A DNA stretch of 64,000 nt from JAAXKN01 sp036261625 (GTDB lineage Bacteria > Bacteroidota > Ignavibacteria > Ignavibacteriales > SURF-24): positions 1 to 64,000 of the forward strand of contig DATAKL010000034.1 in NCBI GenBank assembly GCA_036261625.1. The letters are read 5' to 3'. This document shows, piece by piece, positions 34,719 through 42,421 of the stretch. Made by a program: the position numbers and the translations under genes. Each line of letters starts with the position of its first letter. The stretch's first letter is position 1. The notes below the pieces were generated by a model. That model did no database searches, had not been told where the DNA came from, and saw nothing but the letters and a program-made list of their open reading frames with translations.

Positions 34719-35891
34719 ATGAAAACAGAATCTATATTTAAGCTCACATTTTGGAAAGCCGTTGCTATCATACTTATAGCAGCAGGTTTATACTCTGTTG
34801 TTTTCAGATTCGCTTTCGGGCTTGGAGCGGCTACAAACTTAAATGATGCTTTCCCCTGGGGAATCTGGATAGGTTTTGACATTCTTTGCGGTGTGGGTCT
34901 GGCTGCCGGCGGCTTTACCATATGCGCTGTAGCCCACATATTCAACATCAAGAAGTTCGAACCTTTGGCAAGGCCTGCGGTTCTGACTGCCTTTTTGGGT
35001 TACATTCTCGTTGTTTGCGGTCTACTGGCCGACCTTGGAAAACCCTGGCACCTGTTTAACGCCATCGTAATGTGGAACTTCCATTCAGTAATGTTTGAAG
35101 TTGCCTGGTGCGTAATGCTTTATACAACTGTGCTCTTCCTGGAGTTCGCTCCCGTTATACTGGAAAGGTTCAGGCTCAATAAGCTTCTTATGATCATGAG
35201 AAGAGTGTCTATTCCGATAATGATGCTCGGCATTCTGCTTTCAACTCTGCACCAGTCGTCATTGGGATCACTTTTCCTGATTGTGCCCACAAAAATGTAC
35301 CCGTTATGGTATTCTCCTATTCTTCCGGTACACTTCTATCTGAGCGCAATCGGAACAGGTCTTGCAATGGTTATTTTTGAAGCCTATACAAGCGCCCGCG
35401 CTTTCAATCACGGTCTTAAACTGGAGCTTCTTTCAAGCGTCGGAAAGATTTCAAACGTAATGCTGATTATTGCAGTAGCGGTAAGATTTATCGATCTGGC
35501 AATTTTGAATAAATTAAATTATTTATTAATTTCCTCGAGCGAAACATACATGTTTTACCTTGAGCTCTTTATCGGCACCGTTGTACCGGTTTATCTGCTC
35601 TCGCAGAAAAAGTTCAGGGAAAGCAGGAAGTGGTTATATATTTCAGCTTTATTTGTAATTGGCGGGTTCCTGCTCAACAGAATTAATGTAAGCATCACAT
35701 CCCTGACCGGGTCTGCGAACTACAATTACTTCCCGTCAGTTTACGAGATCAGTATAACACTCATGCTGGTTACGATCGGTATGGTTGCCTTTAGACTAAT
35801 AACTCAGAACTTCCCCGTATTCGAAGAGCTTCACGAAGGTGAGGAAGAAAGTGAAGCGCTTCACGGCAGAGAAGCAATTTTAAGTGAATAG
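34719..35891 (+). CDS. NrfD/HybB-family quinone-interacting membrane protein
   Basis: This 390-residue protein has about ten membrane helices. FPWGIWIGFDILCGVGLAAGGF near the N-terminus and FHSVMFEVAWCVMLYTTVLFLEFAP are hallmarks of the HybB branch of the NrfD family. It would exchange electrons between menaquinone/menaquinol and the ferredoxin subunit upstream. The C-terminal tail is acidic and cytoplasmic-like. AAGGG ribosome site. No catalytic molybdopterin or hydrogenase subunit is adjacent, which is unusual. Confidence 0.88.
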   Translation: MKTESIFKLTFWKAVAIILIAAGLYSVVFRFAFGLGAATNLNDAFPWGIWIGFDILCGVGLAAGGFTICAVAHIFNIKKFEPLARPAVLTAFLGYILVVCGLLADLGKPWHLFNAIVMWNFHSVMFEVAWCVMLYTTVLFLEFAPVILERFRLNKLLMIMRRVSIPIMMLGILLSTLHQSSLGSLFLIVPTKMYPLWYSPILPVHFYLSAIGTGLAMVIFEAYTSARAFNHGLKLELLSSVGKISNVMLIIAVAVRFIDLAILNKLNYLLISSSETYMFYLELFIGTVVPVYLLSQKKFRESRKWLYISALFVIGGFLLNRINVSITSLTGSANYNYFPSVYEISITLMLVTIGMVAFRLITQNFPVFEELHEGEEESEALHGREAILSE

Positions 35892-35915
35892 TGTTTAATT
35901 ACATTAGTGATTAAC

Positions 35916-36650
35916 ATGAAAAACAAAGATAATTATAGCAATCTGCAATGTATCTGGATGGCTTCGAAGATTGTGGATTACAAGCTTTGCGACAGGAATT
36001 TTGACTGCGACAACTGCCTGTTTGACAAGTCCATGCGCAACATACAGCACTTCGGACGAAGGGAAGAGGAGTTGAAGGAAAGGTCGAAAAGCCAGAGTAT
36101 CATTCAGGCTATAATAAATAAAATAGAACATGCGGAGTTTAAGCCTCAGATGCTGTACTTCCAGAACCATCTGGTTCTAAAGAATCTCTTTGCCAACACG
36201 TATTACCTGGGCTTCAGTCCTGTTGCAATCGATCTGATGGACAGCCTTACGGGCATTGAGTACTGCAGCACTTCGGACAAGGTTCAGAAAGGGCAGCCGA
36301 TTATTAAAGTCAACGGGGTCTGGGGTAACCTAACAATTACTTCCCCCATAAACTTTTCCTGTCTGGGCCACATTACGAATCCCGAGACACAGATTCCGCA
36401 TGAAAGATGGGTAAGCCTGATCGAGACTTCAAAAGATGACCTTGAGGAAAGCGCCATCCCTGTTTCCGATTACCACAGGGATATCATTTCTGTAACGCGT
36501 GAGCTTACACGCCTCGAGATAAACTATCCCGAGGTGGGACTTACGATGATGGACGGCGGCACCGACGTTCAGTTCCTTTATGAAGTCATTGGCAGGAAAA
36601 AATATTTAAGTATCCTTAAAACATTATTTCATAAAAACAACAAGGGTTAA
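35916..36650 (+). CDS. Second H-protein-like protein with N-terminal Cys motif
   Basis: This 244-residue soluble protein begins with a short domain, CIWMASKIVDYKLCDRN followed by FDCDNCLFDKSM (CxxxxxCxxC pattern). Such a module is seen beside H-like domains in redox regulators. An H-protein-like domain follows (about 100-190: YYLGFSPVAIDLMDSL, then IIKVNGVWGNLTITSPINFSCLG). No lysine stands at the lipoyl position. Near the C-terminus is VGLTMMDGG, matching VGVTMHDGG of the H-like protein at 33283, so the two are related over their tails as well. ATG at 35916, or a GTG at 35907. Confidence 0.65.
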   Translation: MKNKDNYSNLQCIWMASKIVDYKLCDRNFDCDNCLFDKSMRNIQHFGRREEELKERSKSQSIIQAIINKIEHAEFKPQMLYFQNHLVLKNLFANTYYLGFSPVAIDLMDSLTGIEYCSTSDKVQKGQPIIKVNGVWGNLTITSPINFSCLGHITNPETQIPHERWVSLIETSKDDLEESAIPVSDYHRDIISVTRELTRLEINYPEVGLTMMDGGTDVQFLYEVIGRKKYLSILKTLFHKNNKG

Positions 36651-36656
36651 AACGCG

Positions 36657-37166
36657 ATGAAAAAAAACATTATTTATGTTCTCTCAGTATTATTTGTTTC
36701 GCTTATAGTGCTTGGCGGTAATGTCAGTGCACAGCACAAATATGTAGGCGAAAAAATGTGTGCAGCCTGCCATAAGGGTGCAAAAGGCAACAACGTTGCA
36801 GAAAAGTGGCAGTCAAGCGACCACTCAAAGGCTTTCGAAACTCTCAAGAGCCAGAAGTCGAAGGACATTGCCGCGAAAATGAAAATTTCCGATCCTGCAA
36901 CTTCCGACAAATGCCTCAGCTGCCATGTTACGAATATGGCAAAGAAAGATGAAGGCGTTTCATGCGAAAGCTGCCATGGACCTGGTTCCGACTACAAGGC
37001 TATGAATGTAATGAAAAATCCTGAACTTGCTAAGAAGAACGGCTTAATTTTAGGCAAGGGCGATGCCAGTCTGTGCAAAAAATGCCATAATCCGAACAGC
37101 CCGACCTACAAGCCGTTCGATTACAACAAAAAGTGGAACATGATCAAACATCCCTCAAAGGCCTGA
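36657..37166 (+). CDS. Tetraheme cytochrome c (c554-like)
   Basis: This 169-residue periplasmic protein has a signal peptide ending NVSAQ. Four CxxCH motifs (CAACH, CLSCH, CESCH, CKKCH) bind four c-type hemes. The stretch KYVGEKMCAACH and WQSSDHSKAFETL resembles cytochrome c554-family proteins. It follows the second H-like gene by six bases and ends the operon before a terminator. It is the likely periplasmic electron acceptor or donor of the NrfD complex. Confidence 0.92.
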   Translation: MKKNIIYVLSVLFVSLIVLGGNVSAQHKYVGEKMCAACHKGAKGNNVAEKWQSSDHSKAFETLKSQKSKDIAAKMKISDPATSDKCLSCHVTNMAKKDEGVSCESCHGPGSDYKAMNVMKNPELAKKNGLILGKGDASLCKKCHNPNSPTYKPFDYNKKWNMIKHPSKA

Positions 37167-37214
37167 TTTGATTCTGCAGCTTCTTTTATGAACTTTTTTT
37201 TCTAAAATTAGAGC

Positions 37215-37253
37215 AAAGCCGGTCCATTGGATTCATCTCCGCGGACCGGCTTT
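37215..37253 (+). terminator. Terminator after the cytochrome gene
   Basis: AAAGCCGGTCC pairs with GGACCGGCTTT. It is followed by a GCATTTTATT stretch. Confidence 0.8.
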
Positions 37254-37372
37254 GCATTTTATTCTCCAGTTACCCCAAATTCTGCTAAAAATACCCCTTT
37301 ATCCTGTAAAAGTGCTTGCAACTTAACAAGCAATTAAATAGTTTTTAGTTAGATTTTTCGAGCCTTATTTCA

Positions 37373-38959
37373 ATGAAAATCAAATTTTACAATAAATTAA
37401 GTTTTAAGCTGATACTGGTCATCTCTTTGATTTTACTTGTTAATCTTGGCTTCCAGACTGTATACACACTGACAACTCTTGAAAAGGACCTTACAAATTC
37501 CTATTCTCAGAATGCATACAACATCAGCGACATTATAAAGAAGTCCACCCGCTACAGCATGATGCTCAACCGCAGCTACGACGTGCATCAGATCATTAAG
37601 ACAATCGGCACTGAAAGCGGAGTGGAGAAGATCAGGATCTACAATAAGCTCGGCCGTGTGATATTTTCCACCGACAGCACTGAAATTTCAACAATGATGG
37701 ATAAAAGCGCCGAGGCCTGCATTGCATGCCACAGCGACGGAAAGCTGGTGGCAACGCTTCCTGTCAAGGATAAGATCAGGCTTTTCAGGAAAAGTGACGG
37801 TTCCAGGGTGCTGGGGCTCATCAACCCTATCTACAATGAAGACGACTGCTGGAATTCAGGATGCCATGCACATGATAAGAACGTGAAAATATTAGGTGTT
37901 CTTGACGTTGTGGTCTCGATGAAGCAGGCCGATGAGATCATCTCCAGCAATATTTCAAACGTGGTTACCGCATCAATTCTTGTAACTTTCATAATTGCTG
38001 TAGTTATATGGCTTTTTATATCCCTGGTGGTCAACCGCCCGGTAAAGAAGATAACAAGGGGAATTGAGGAACTGGGAAAAGGAAACCTGAACTATAAGAT
38101 TGACGTAAATTCCCAGAATGAGCTGGGCAAGATGGCCAGGCAGTTTAATGATATGGGAAGCAAGCTCGATCTGGCCTATAAGGAAATCAAGGAGTGGTCG
38201 GAAACCCTGAACGAGAAGGTAAAGGAAAAGACCGAGGAGCTGAAGAAGATCTACGACCAGATAATACAGATTGAAAAGCTGGCTTCGCTGGGTAAACTTT
38301 CGGCCACTGTGGCCCACGAGCTGAATAATCCGCTGGAAGGAATCCTTACATACAGCAAGCTGATCTCGAAGAAGCTCGCAAAAATGCAGCAGGATAACGA
38401 GTATGAAAAGATACTCGAGTACCTGTGCCTCATATCGGAGGAATCTTCTCGCTGCGGAAGGATAGTTAAGGATCTTCTTTTGTTCTCGCACAGGGGAAGT
38501 GATGAATTTGTGGCTGAGGACCTCAACGCCATAATTGACAAGAGCATTCTTCTTATAAATCATCACCTTGAGATGAACCATATTAAAATGGAAAAAGAGT
38601 GCAATGAGGTGCCTGTTATAATGGAAGGCGATTCGCAGAAGATTCAGCAGGCTTTGATTTCGCTGCTTATAAATGCAATTGAGGCGATGCCGGGCGGCGG
38701 AACACTGAAGGTAAGCCTTGACTCCGATGAAAAGGACGCTGTAATTAAAATTATTGACCAGGGTTACGGAATCTCTGAAAAAGATCTTCCGCACATATTT
38801 GAACCTTTCTATTCAACAAAACAGAAATCAAAGGGTACCGGACTGGGACTGGCCGTTGCCTATGGAATTATAGATCATCATAAAGGCAGAATTGAGGTGG
38901 AGGAAACCTCGCCTAAAGGAACGACTTTCAGGATAGTTCTGCCTCTGAAGAAAAATTAA
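37373..38959 (+). CDS. Histidine kinase with heme-type motifs in the periplasmic sensor
   Basis: This is a 528-residue protein. TM1 is about residues 11-32, followed by a periplasmic sensor to about 198. The sensor carries CIACH (CxxCH) and CWNSGCH (CxxxxCH), which suggests covalently bound heme. TM2 is about 199-222, followed by HAMP and then HisKA with AHELNNPLEG (phospho-His). The C-terminal HATPase_c domain has NAIEAMPGGG, DQGYGIS and GTGLGLAVAYGI. It probably senses redox state or a gas through the heme and phosphorylates the regulator at 38974, 14 bases downstream. Confidence 0.92.
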   Translation: MKIKFYNKLSFKLILVISLILLVNLGFQTVYTLTTLEKDLTNSYSQNAYNISDIIKKSTRYSMMLNRSYDVHQIIKTIGTESGVEKIRIYNKLGRVIFSTDSTEISTMMDKSAEACIACHSDGKLVATLPVKDKIRLFRKSDGSRVLGLINPIYNEDDCWNSGCHAHDKNVKILGVLDVVVSMKQADEIISSNISNVVTASILVTFIIAVVIWLFISLVVNRPVKKITRGIEELGKGNLNYKIDVNSQNELGKMARQFNDMGSKLDLAYKEIKEWSETLNEKVKEKTEELKKIYDQIIQIEKLASLGKLSATVAHELNNPLEGILTYSKLISKKLAKMQQDNEYEKILEYLCLISEESSRCGRIVKDLLLFSHRGSDEFVAEDLNAIIDKSILLINHHLEMNHIKMEKECNEVPVIMEGDSQKIQQALISLLINAIEAMPGGGTLKVSLDSDEKDAVIKIIDQGYGISEKDLPHIFEPFYSTKQKSKGTGLGLAVAYGIIDHHKGRIEVEETSPKGTTFRIVLPLKKN

Positions 38960-38973
38960 AATCTGAGAAAAGA

Positions 38974-40323
38974 ATGAAGAACAAAGCAAGCATTCTGATA
39001 GTAGATGACGAAAAAATTGTGAGGGAATCCCTTTATCACTGGTTCATCGAAGAAGGATACAACGTGGATACTGCCGAGGATGCCGAGGCAGCCTTAAGAA
39101 CCATTGAGAAAGGGAAATATGAACTGATGCTCGTGGATATGAAAATGCCGGGCATGAGCGGGCTTGAATTGCTCGATAAGGTAAAGGAAATTGATAAAGA
39201 CGCCATCTTCATTCTTATTACTGCCTTTGCCTCTGTACCCACGGCAATAAAAGCTCTTAAGAACGGAGCATACGATTACATTACAAAGCCTATAGATCCC
39301 GATGAACTGGCTCACATAGTTGAAAAGGCAATCTGCCAGAGGGAGCTTCTGCAGGAAAACGAGCAGCTGAAGGATAATATCAATGAGATCATAAAGCCCG
39401 ACAACCTGATAGGCGAAAGCCGCCAGATGCTGAAGATTTTTGACCTTATCAATACTGTAGCCCAAACGGACACAACCGTCATGATCCGGGGCGAAAGCGG
39501 AACCGGCAAGGAACTGGTTGCAAAGGCAATTCACATCAACAGCAAGAGGAAGTATTTCCCTATTGTTACAGTCAATTGCGGCGCACTGGCCGAATCGCTT
39601 CTTGAATCGGAACTCTTCGGCCATGAAAAGGGAGCCTTTACGGGAGCCCATTACAAGCGCAAGGGAAAATTCGAAATGGCCGACGGGGGAACGATCTTCC
39701 TGGATGAAATAGGAACGGTTTCTCCCAAAATGCAGATCGAACTCCTGAGGGTAATTGAAACAAAGCAGTTCATGCGTGTCGGGGGAAATGAAAACATAAA
39801 AAGTGATTTCAGGGTCATTGCCGCAACAAACGAGCCCCTGGAAAACCTGCTCAAGGAGGGGCGGTTCAGGGAGGATCTCTACTACCGCCTGAATGTCTTC
39901 ACAATATTCATTCCGCCGCTAAGGGAAAGAAGAGAGGATATTCCGATACTTGCCTATTATTTCATGAACAAGTTTAACCAGGCGATGAATAAAAACATCA
40001 AGAACATTTCCAATGAAGCAATGGATTTCCTGGTTAATTACAGCTGGCCCGGAAATGTTCGTGAGCTGGAAAATGCAATTGAGAGGGCACTTGTTGTCGG
40101 GCGCGGCGATTCAATAAGGATTGAGGATCTCCCCTTTCATGTAACGCCAAATAACAGGACGGAAGACGACGGGGATAAAAGCCTCGAAAGCGTGGAGAAA
40201 AGGCATATAATGAGCGTGCTGGAAATGAACAACTGGAACATTTCCAAAAGCGCTGAGGCCCTGCAGATTGACCGTGTGACGCTGTATAATAAAATCAACA
40301 AATATGGATTTCGAAAATCCTGA
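38974..40323 (+). CDS. Sigma54-dependent NtrC-family response regulator
   Basis: This is a 449-residue protein. The receiver domain has LIVDDEK near the start and LMLVDMKMPG (phospho-Asp). The AAA+ domain has GESGTGKELVAKAIH (Walker A), GAFTGAH (sigma54 contact) and GGTIFLDEIG (Walker B). A Fis-type helix-turn-helix follows (NNWNISKSAEALQIDRVTLYNKI). It is the partner of the heme kinase and the likely activator of the operon at 33283, where TGTTGAA palindromes and a sigma54-like promoter lie. Its TGA overlaps the ATG of the next gene (TGATG). Confidence 0.95.
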   Translation: MKNKASILIVDDEKIVRESLYHWFIEEGYNVDTAEDAEAALRTIEKGKYELMLVDMKMPGMSGLELLDKVKEIDKDAIFILITAFASVPTAIKALKNGAYDYITKPIDPDELAHIVEKAICQRELLQENEQLKDNINEIIKPDNLIGESRQMLKIFDLINTVAQTDTTVMIRGESGTGKELVAKAIHINSKRKYFPIVTVNCGALAESLLESELFGHEKGAFTGAHYKRKGKFEMADGGTIFLDEIGTVSPKMQIELLRVIETKQFMRVGGNENIKSDFRVIAATNEPLENLLKEGRFREDLYYRLNVFTIFIPPLRERREDIPILAYYFMNKFNQAMNKNIKNISNEAMDFLVNYSWPGNVRELENAIERALVVGRGDSIRIEDLPFHVTPNNRTEDDGDKSLESVEKRHIMSVLEMNNWNISKSAEALQIDRVTLYNKINKYGFRKS

Positions 40324-40892
40324 TGAATTTTTATATTGCTCCCGTTGAATTTTCAAACGTTTCGGTACTAAACAGCATAATAAAAAATATCTCTGCGGTC
40401 TTCAGGGAAAAGATCACACTCATCAGGCTGCCCCTGGATACGGCCGCGGCATTCTCAAAAGACCGCGGGCAGTATTTTTCGACACAGCTTATTGCCGATG
40501 CCCTGAAACTTACCCAGCCCTACGACGGCAAGGTGCTTATGCTGGTAGAGTTCGACCTCTATGTCCCCGTATTCACATACGTCTTCGGCGAGGCACAGTT
40601 AAATGGAAAGCACTCGATTGTTTCCCTCTGCCGCCTTCACGAGGAGTTTTATTCCGGCAAGACAAACGATCGTCTCCTTCTCGAAAGAACACAAAAGGAA
40701 ATTCTCCATGAGCTGGGTCACAATTTGGGCCTCATTCACTGCCGGGACTGGGACTGTGTAATGCACTCCTCGCAGGGGGTCGAAGAAATAGACATTAAAG
40801 GGCAGTTCTACTGCACCGGCTGCATGGCAACCCTTTCCAGTAACGGTTTCAGCAGCAGCTTTGTAAATCCTCCTTCCGAACAGCACCTCTGA
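40323..40892 (+). CDS. Archaemetzincin-type metalloprotease
   Basis: This is a 189-residue protein. The zinc-binding motif ILHELGHNLGLIHC (HExxHxxGxxHC) is followed by CVMHSS and by FYCTGCMATL (CxxC, second zinc site), the exact layout of archaemetzincin (M54). No signal peptide, so cytoplasmic; the role is unknown in bacteria. Its start overlaps the stop of the response regulator, so the two are co-translated, which is an unusual partnership. Confidence 0.9.
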   Translation: MNFYIAPVEFSNVSVLNSIIKNISAVFREKITLIRLPLDTAAAFSKDRGQYFSTQLIADALKLTQPYDGKVLMLVEFDLYVPVFTYVFGEAQLNGKHSIVSLCRLHEEFYSGKTNDRLLLERTQKEILHELGHNLGLIHCRDWDCVMHSSQGVEEIDIKGQFYCTGCMATLSSNGFSSSFVNPPSEQHL

Positions 40893-40987
40893 CGGCACTC
40901 ACGCCTGCAGCAGTTCCTCATTGACACAAATCATACTACCTGAAGAATTTTATAAGTAGAATAAAATAAGGGGCCACCGAAAAAGGC

Positions 40988-41048
40988 AAGTGATTAAAAA
41001 GTGATTCATTTTAAGACACCGTTCTCAAGTGATTCATTTTAAGACACC
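40988..41048. repeat. Direct repeats of 22 bp
   Basis: AAGTGATTCATTTTAAGACA plus CC occurs at 40999-41020 and 41027-41048, with a partial copy AAGTGATT at 40988. Closely spaced repeats of this type occur at the ends of some insertion sequences; no transposase is nearby, so it may be a solo end left by an excised element. Confidence 0.75.
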
Positions 41049-41134
41049 ACTGAATTGTAAATGCTTTATTTTTTGCAATTTATGCTGTGGCACAGTAATT
41101 GGATCTTATTTTAGAATTCTATTTCAGGAGACGT

Positions 41135-41557
41135 ATGGAACTAGTACCAATAATCCAGATCAGCCTGGCCCTTTTTACAGGACTTTTGATTCTTGTATTA
41201 ATCATATCCTACATAGTTTTTAAGATGAATAAGAACGAGCAGGCTAAACAGTTCAAACCGGAATATAGTCTTCAGATGAATCAGGGCTACTATCCGGAAA
41301 CAATGCAGGATCAGAGTTATCCTCAGACCTCAGGCATGTATGACGAATACAGTGCATACTACAACGCTTATGACGCTCAGCAGGTGCAGGCTCAGCCCAT
41401 AGCAAGGCATGAGAGCTTTGCAAGGCAGAGCAGGTACACAGTAGTTTATAACGACGGCAACAGTGAAAAAGCAGCCTACTACCCGGAACGCAGTACAGGC
41501 TACAAATACAGATTTGCTCCTACAAAAAATACAAATGCTTTTGCCCAGTTCAAGTAA
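41135..41557 (+). CDS. Single-pass membrane protein with Tyr/Gln-rich tail
   Basis: This 140-residue protein has an N-terminal membrane helix (about residues 5-28) and a long, low-complexity soluble tail rich in Tyr, Gln, Ser and Ala (YYPETMQDQSYPQTSG, then YDEYSAYYNAYDAQQ). ATG at 41135 with CAGGAG site; the frame continues left to 41099 without features. No family recognised. It could be an envelope or division-linked accessory protein, but nothing in the sequence proves that. Confidence 0.6.
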   Translation: MELVPIIQISLALFTGLLILVLIISYIVFKMNKNEQAKQFKPEYSLQMNQGYYPETMQDQSYPQTSGMYDEYSAYYNAYDAQQVQAQPIARHESFARQSRYTVVYNDGNSEKAAYYPERSTGYKYRFAPTKNTNAFAQFK

Positions 41558-41584
41558 AAACCTACCGAATAAGTAGTTTCTAAG

Positions 41585-41617
41585 GCCGGAGAACCTAGTC
41601 TCTCTCCGGCTTTTTTT
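41585..41617 (+). terminator. Rho-independent terminator
   Basis: GCCGGAGA pairs with TCTCCGGC, followed by seven T. Confidence 0.92.
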
Positions 41618-41797
41618 GTCTTCAGTTGTTCAGAAACCGTTAAATGCAGTATATAAGGTATGCCCATTGGGGATGGGATTATTTTGCGGCGGCAAATACA
41701 CATTGTGCGGATAGGATGCCTTTGTTTTTGAAGCTGGTTTTATTAACTTCCATACCTCAGAGAAAGAGTAATTTTGCCTTAACAAAAAGGATTAATA

Positions 41798-42298
41798 TTG
41801 ACTAATATACCTGAACCAAGAATTGAATTACTGCCGGAGAAGAAACTTGCTGGAAAACATCTTAAGATGTCTTTAGAACAAAACAGGACATCAGAACTGT
41901 GGCGGAGCTTTATGACCGAATTAAAGGGGATTAAAAACTTTGTCTCATCTGACTTAATCAGCATGCAGGTATATGATAAGTCGCTGGATTTTAAGAATTT
42001 TAATGTAAATACAGACTTTGAGAAATGGGCTGCTGTGGAAGTTGCAGACTTTAACTCCGTTCCGGACAATATGGATACCTGCATTCTTCAGGGCGGCATG
42101 TATGCGGTTTTTATTTATAAGGGACTTCCGTCCCGGTTTCAAAATACATTTCATTATATTTTCAATATATGGCTTCCCAATTCAGGATTTGAACTTGACA
42201 ACAGGGAACATTTTGAACTCCTTGGTGCAAAGTATAAAAACAACGACCCCGATTCCGAAGAAGAGGTGTGGATACCGGTTAAACCCGCTATTAAATAA
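41798..42298 (+). CDS. GyrI-like / effector-binding-domain protein
   Basis: This is a 166-residue soluble protein. PEPRIELLPEKKLAGKHLKMSLEQNRT at the start and GGMYAVFIYKGLP, then FHYIFNIWLPNSGFELDNREHFELLG, match GyrI-like small-molecule-binding domains (AraC effector-binding fold). These bind ligands or act alone as hydrolases or gyrase modulators. Here there is no DNA-binding domain. The start is a TTG at 41798, seven bases after AAAAAGG; no ATG fits. Confidence 0.78.
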   Translation: MTNIPEPRIELLPEKKLAGKHLKMSLEQNRTSELWRSFMTELKGIKNFVSSDLISMQVYDKSLDFKNFNVNTDFEKWAAVEVADFNSVPDNMDTCILQGGMYAVFIYKGLPSRFQNTFHYIFNIWLPNSGFELDNREHFELLGAKYKNNDPDSEEEVWIPVKPAIK

Positions 42299-42421
42299 TA
42301 GGCCTACTAAAGGAAGTTAAGGCAGAAGTTAAATTTCCTATTAAGGCTTGTTATTTTTGCAATTATTTTATTAGCTTACACAAAGAAAATTTCTGCATAT
42401 TACACTTACTTCGGAGAATAT

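Noticed and set aside
37973..38794. 273-residue minus-strand ORF opposite the histidine kinase
   Set aside because: It lies fully inside the kinase gene in another frame, lacks a ribosome site and has no domain; it is a shadow frame.
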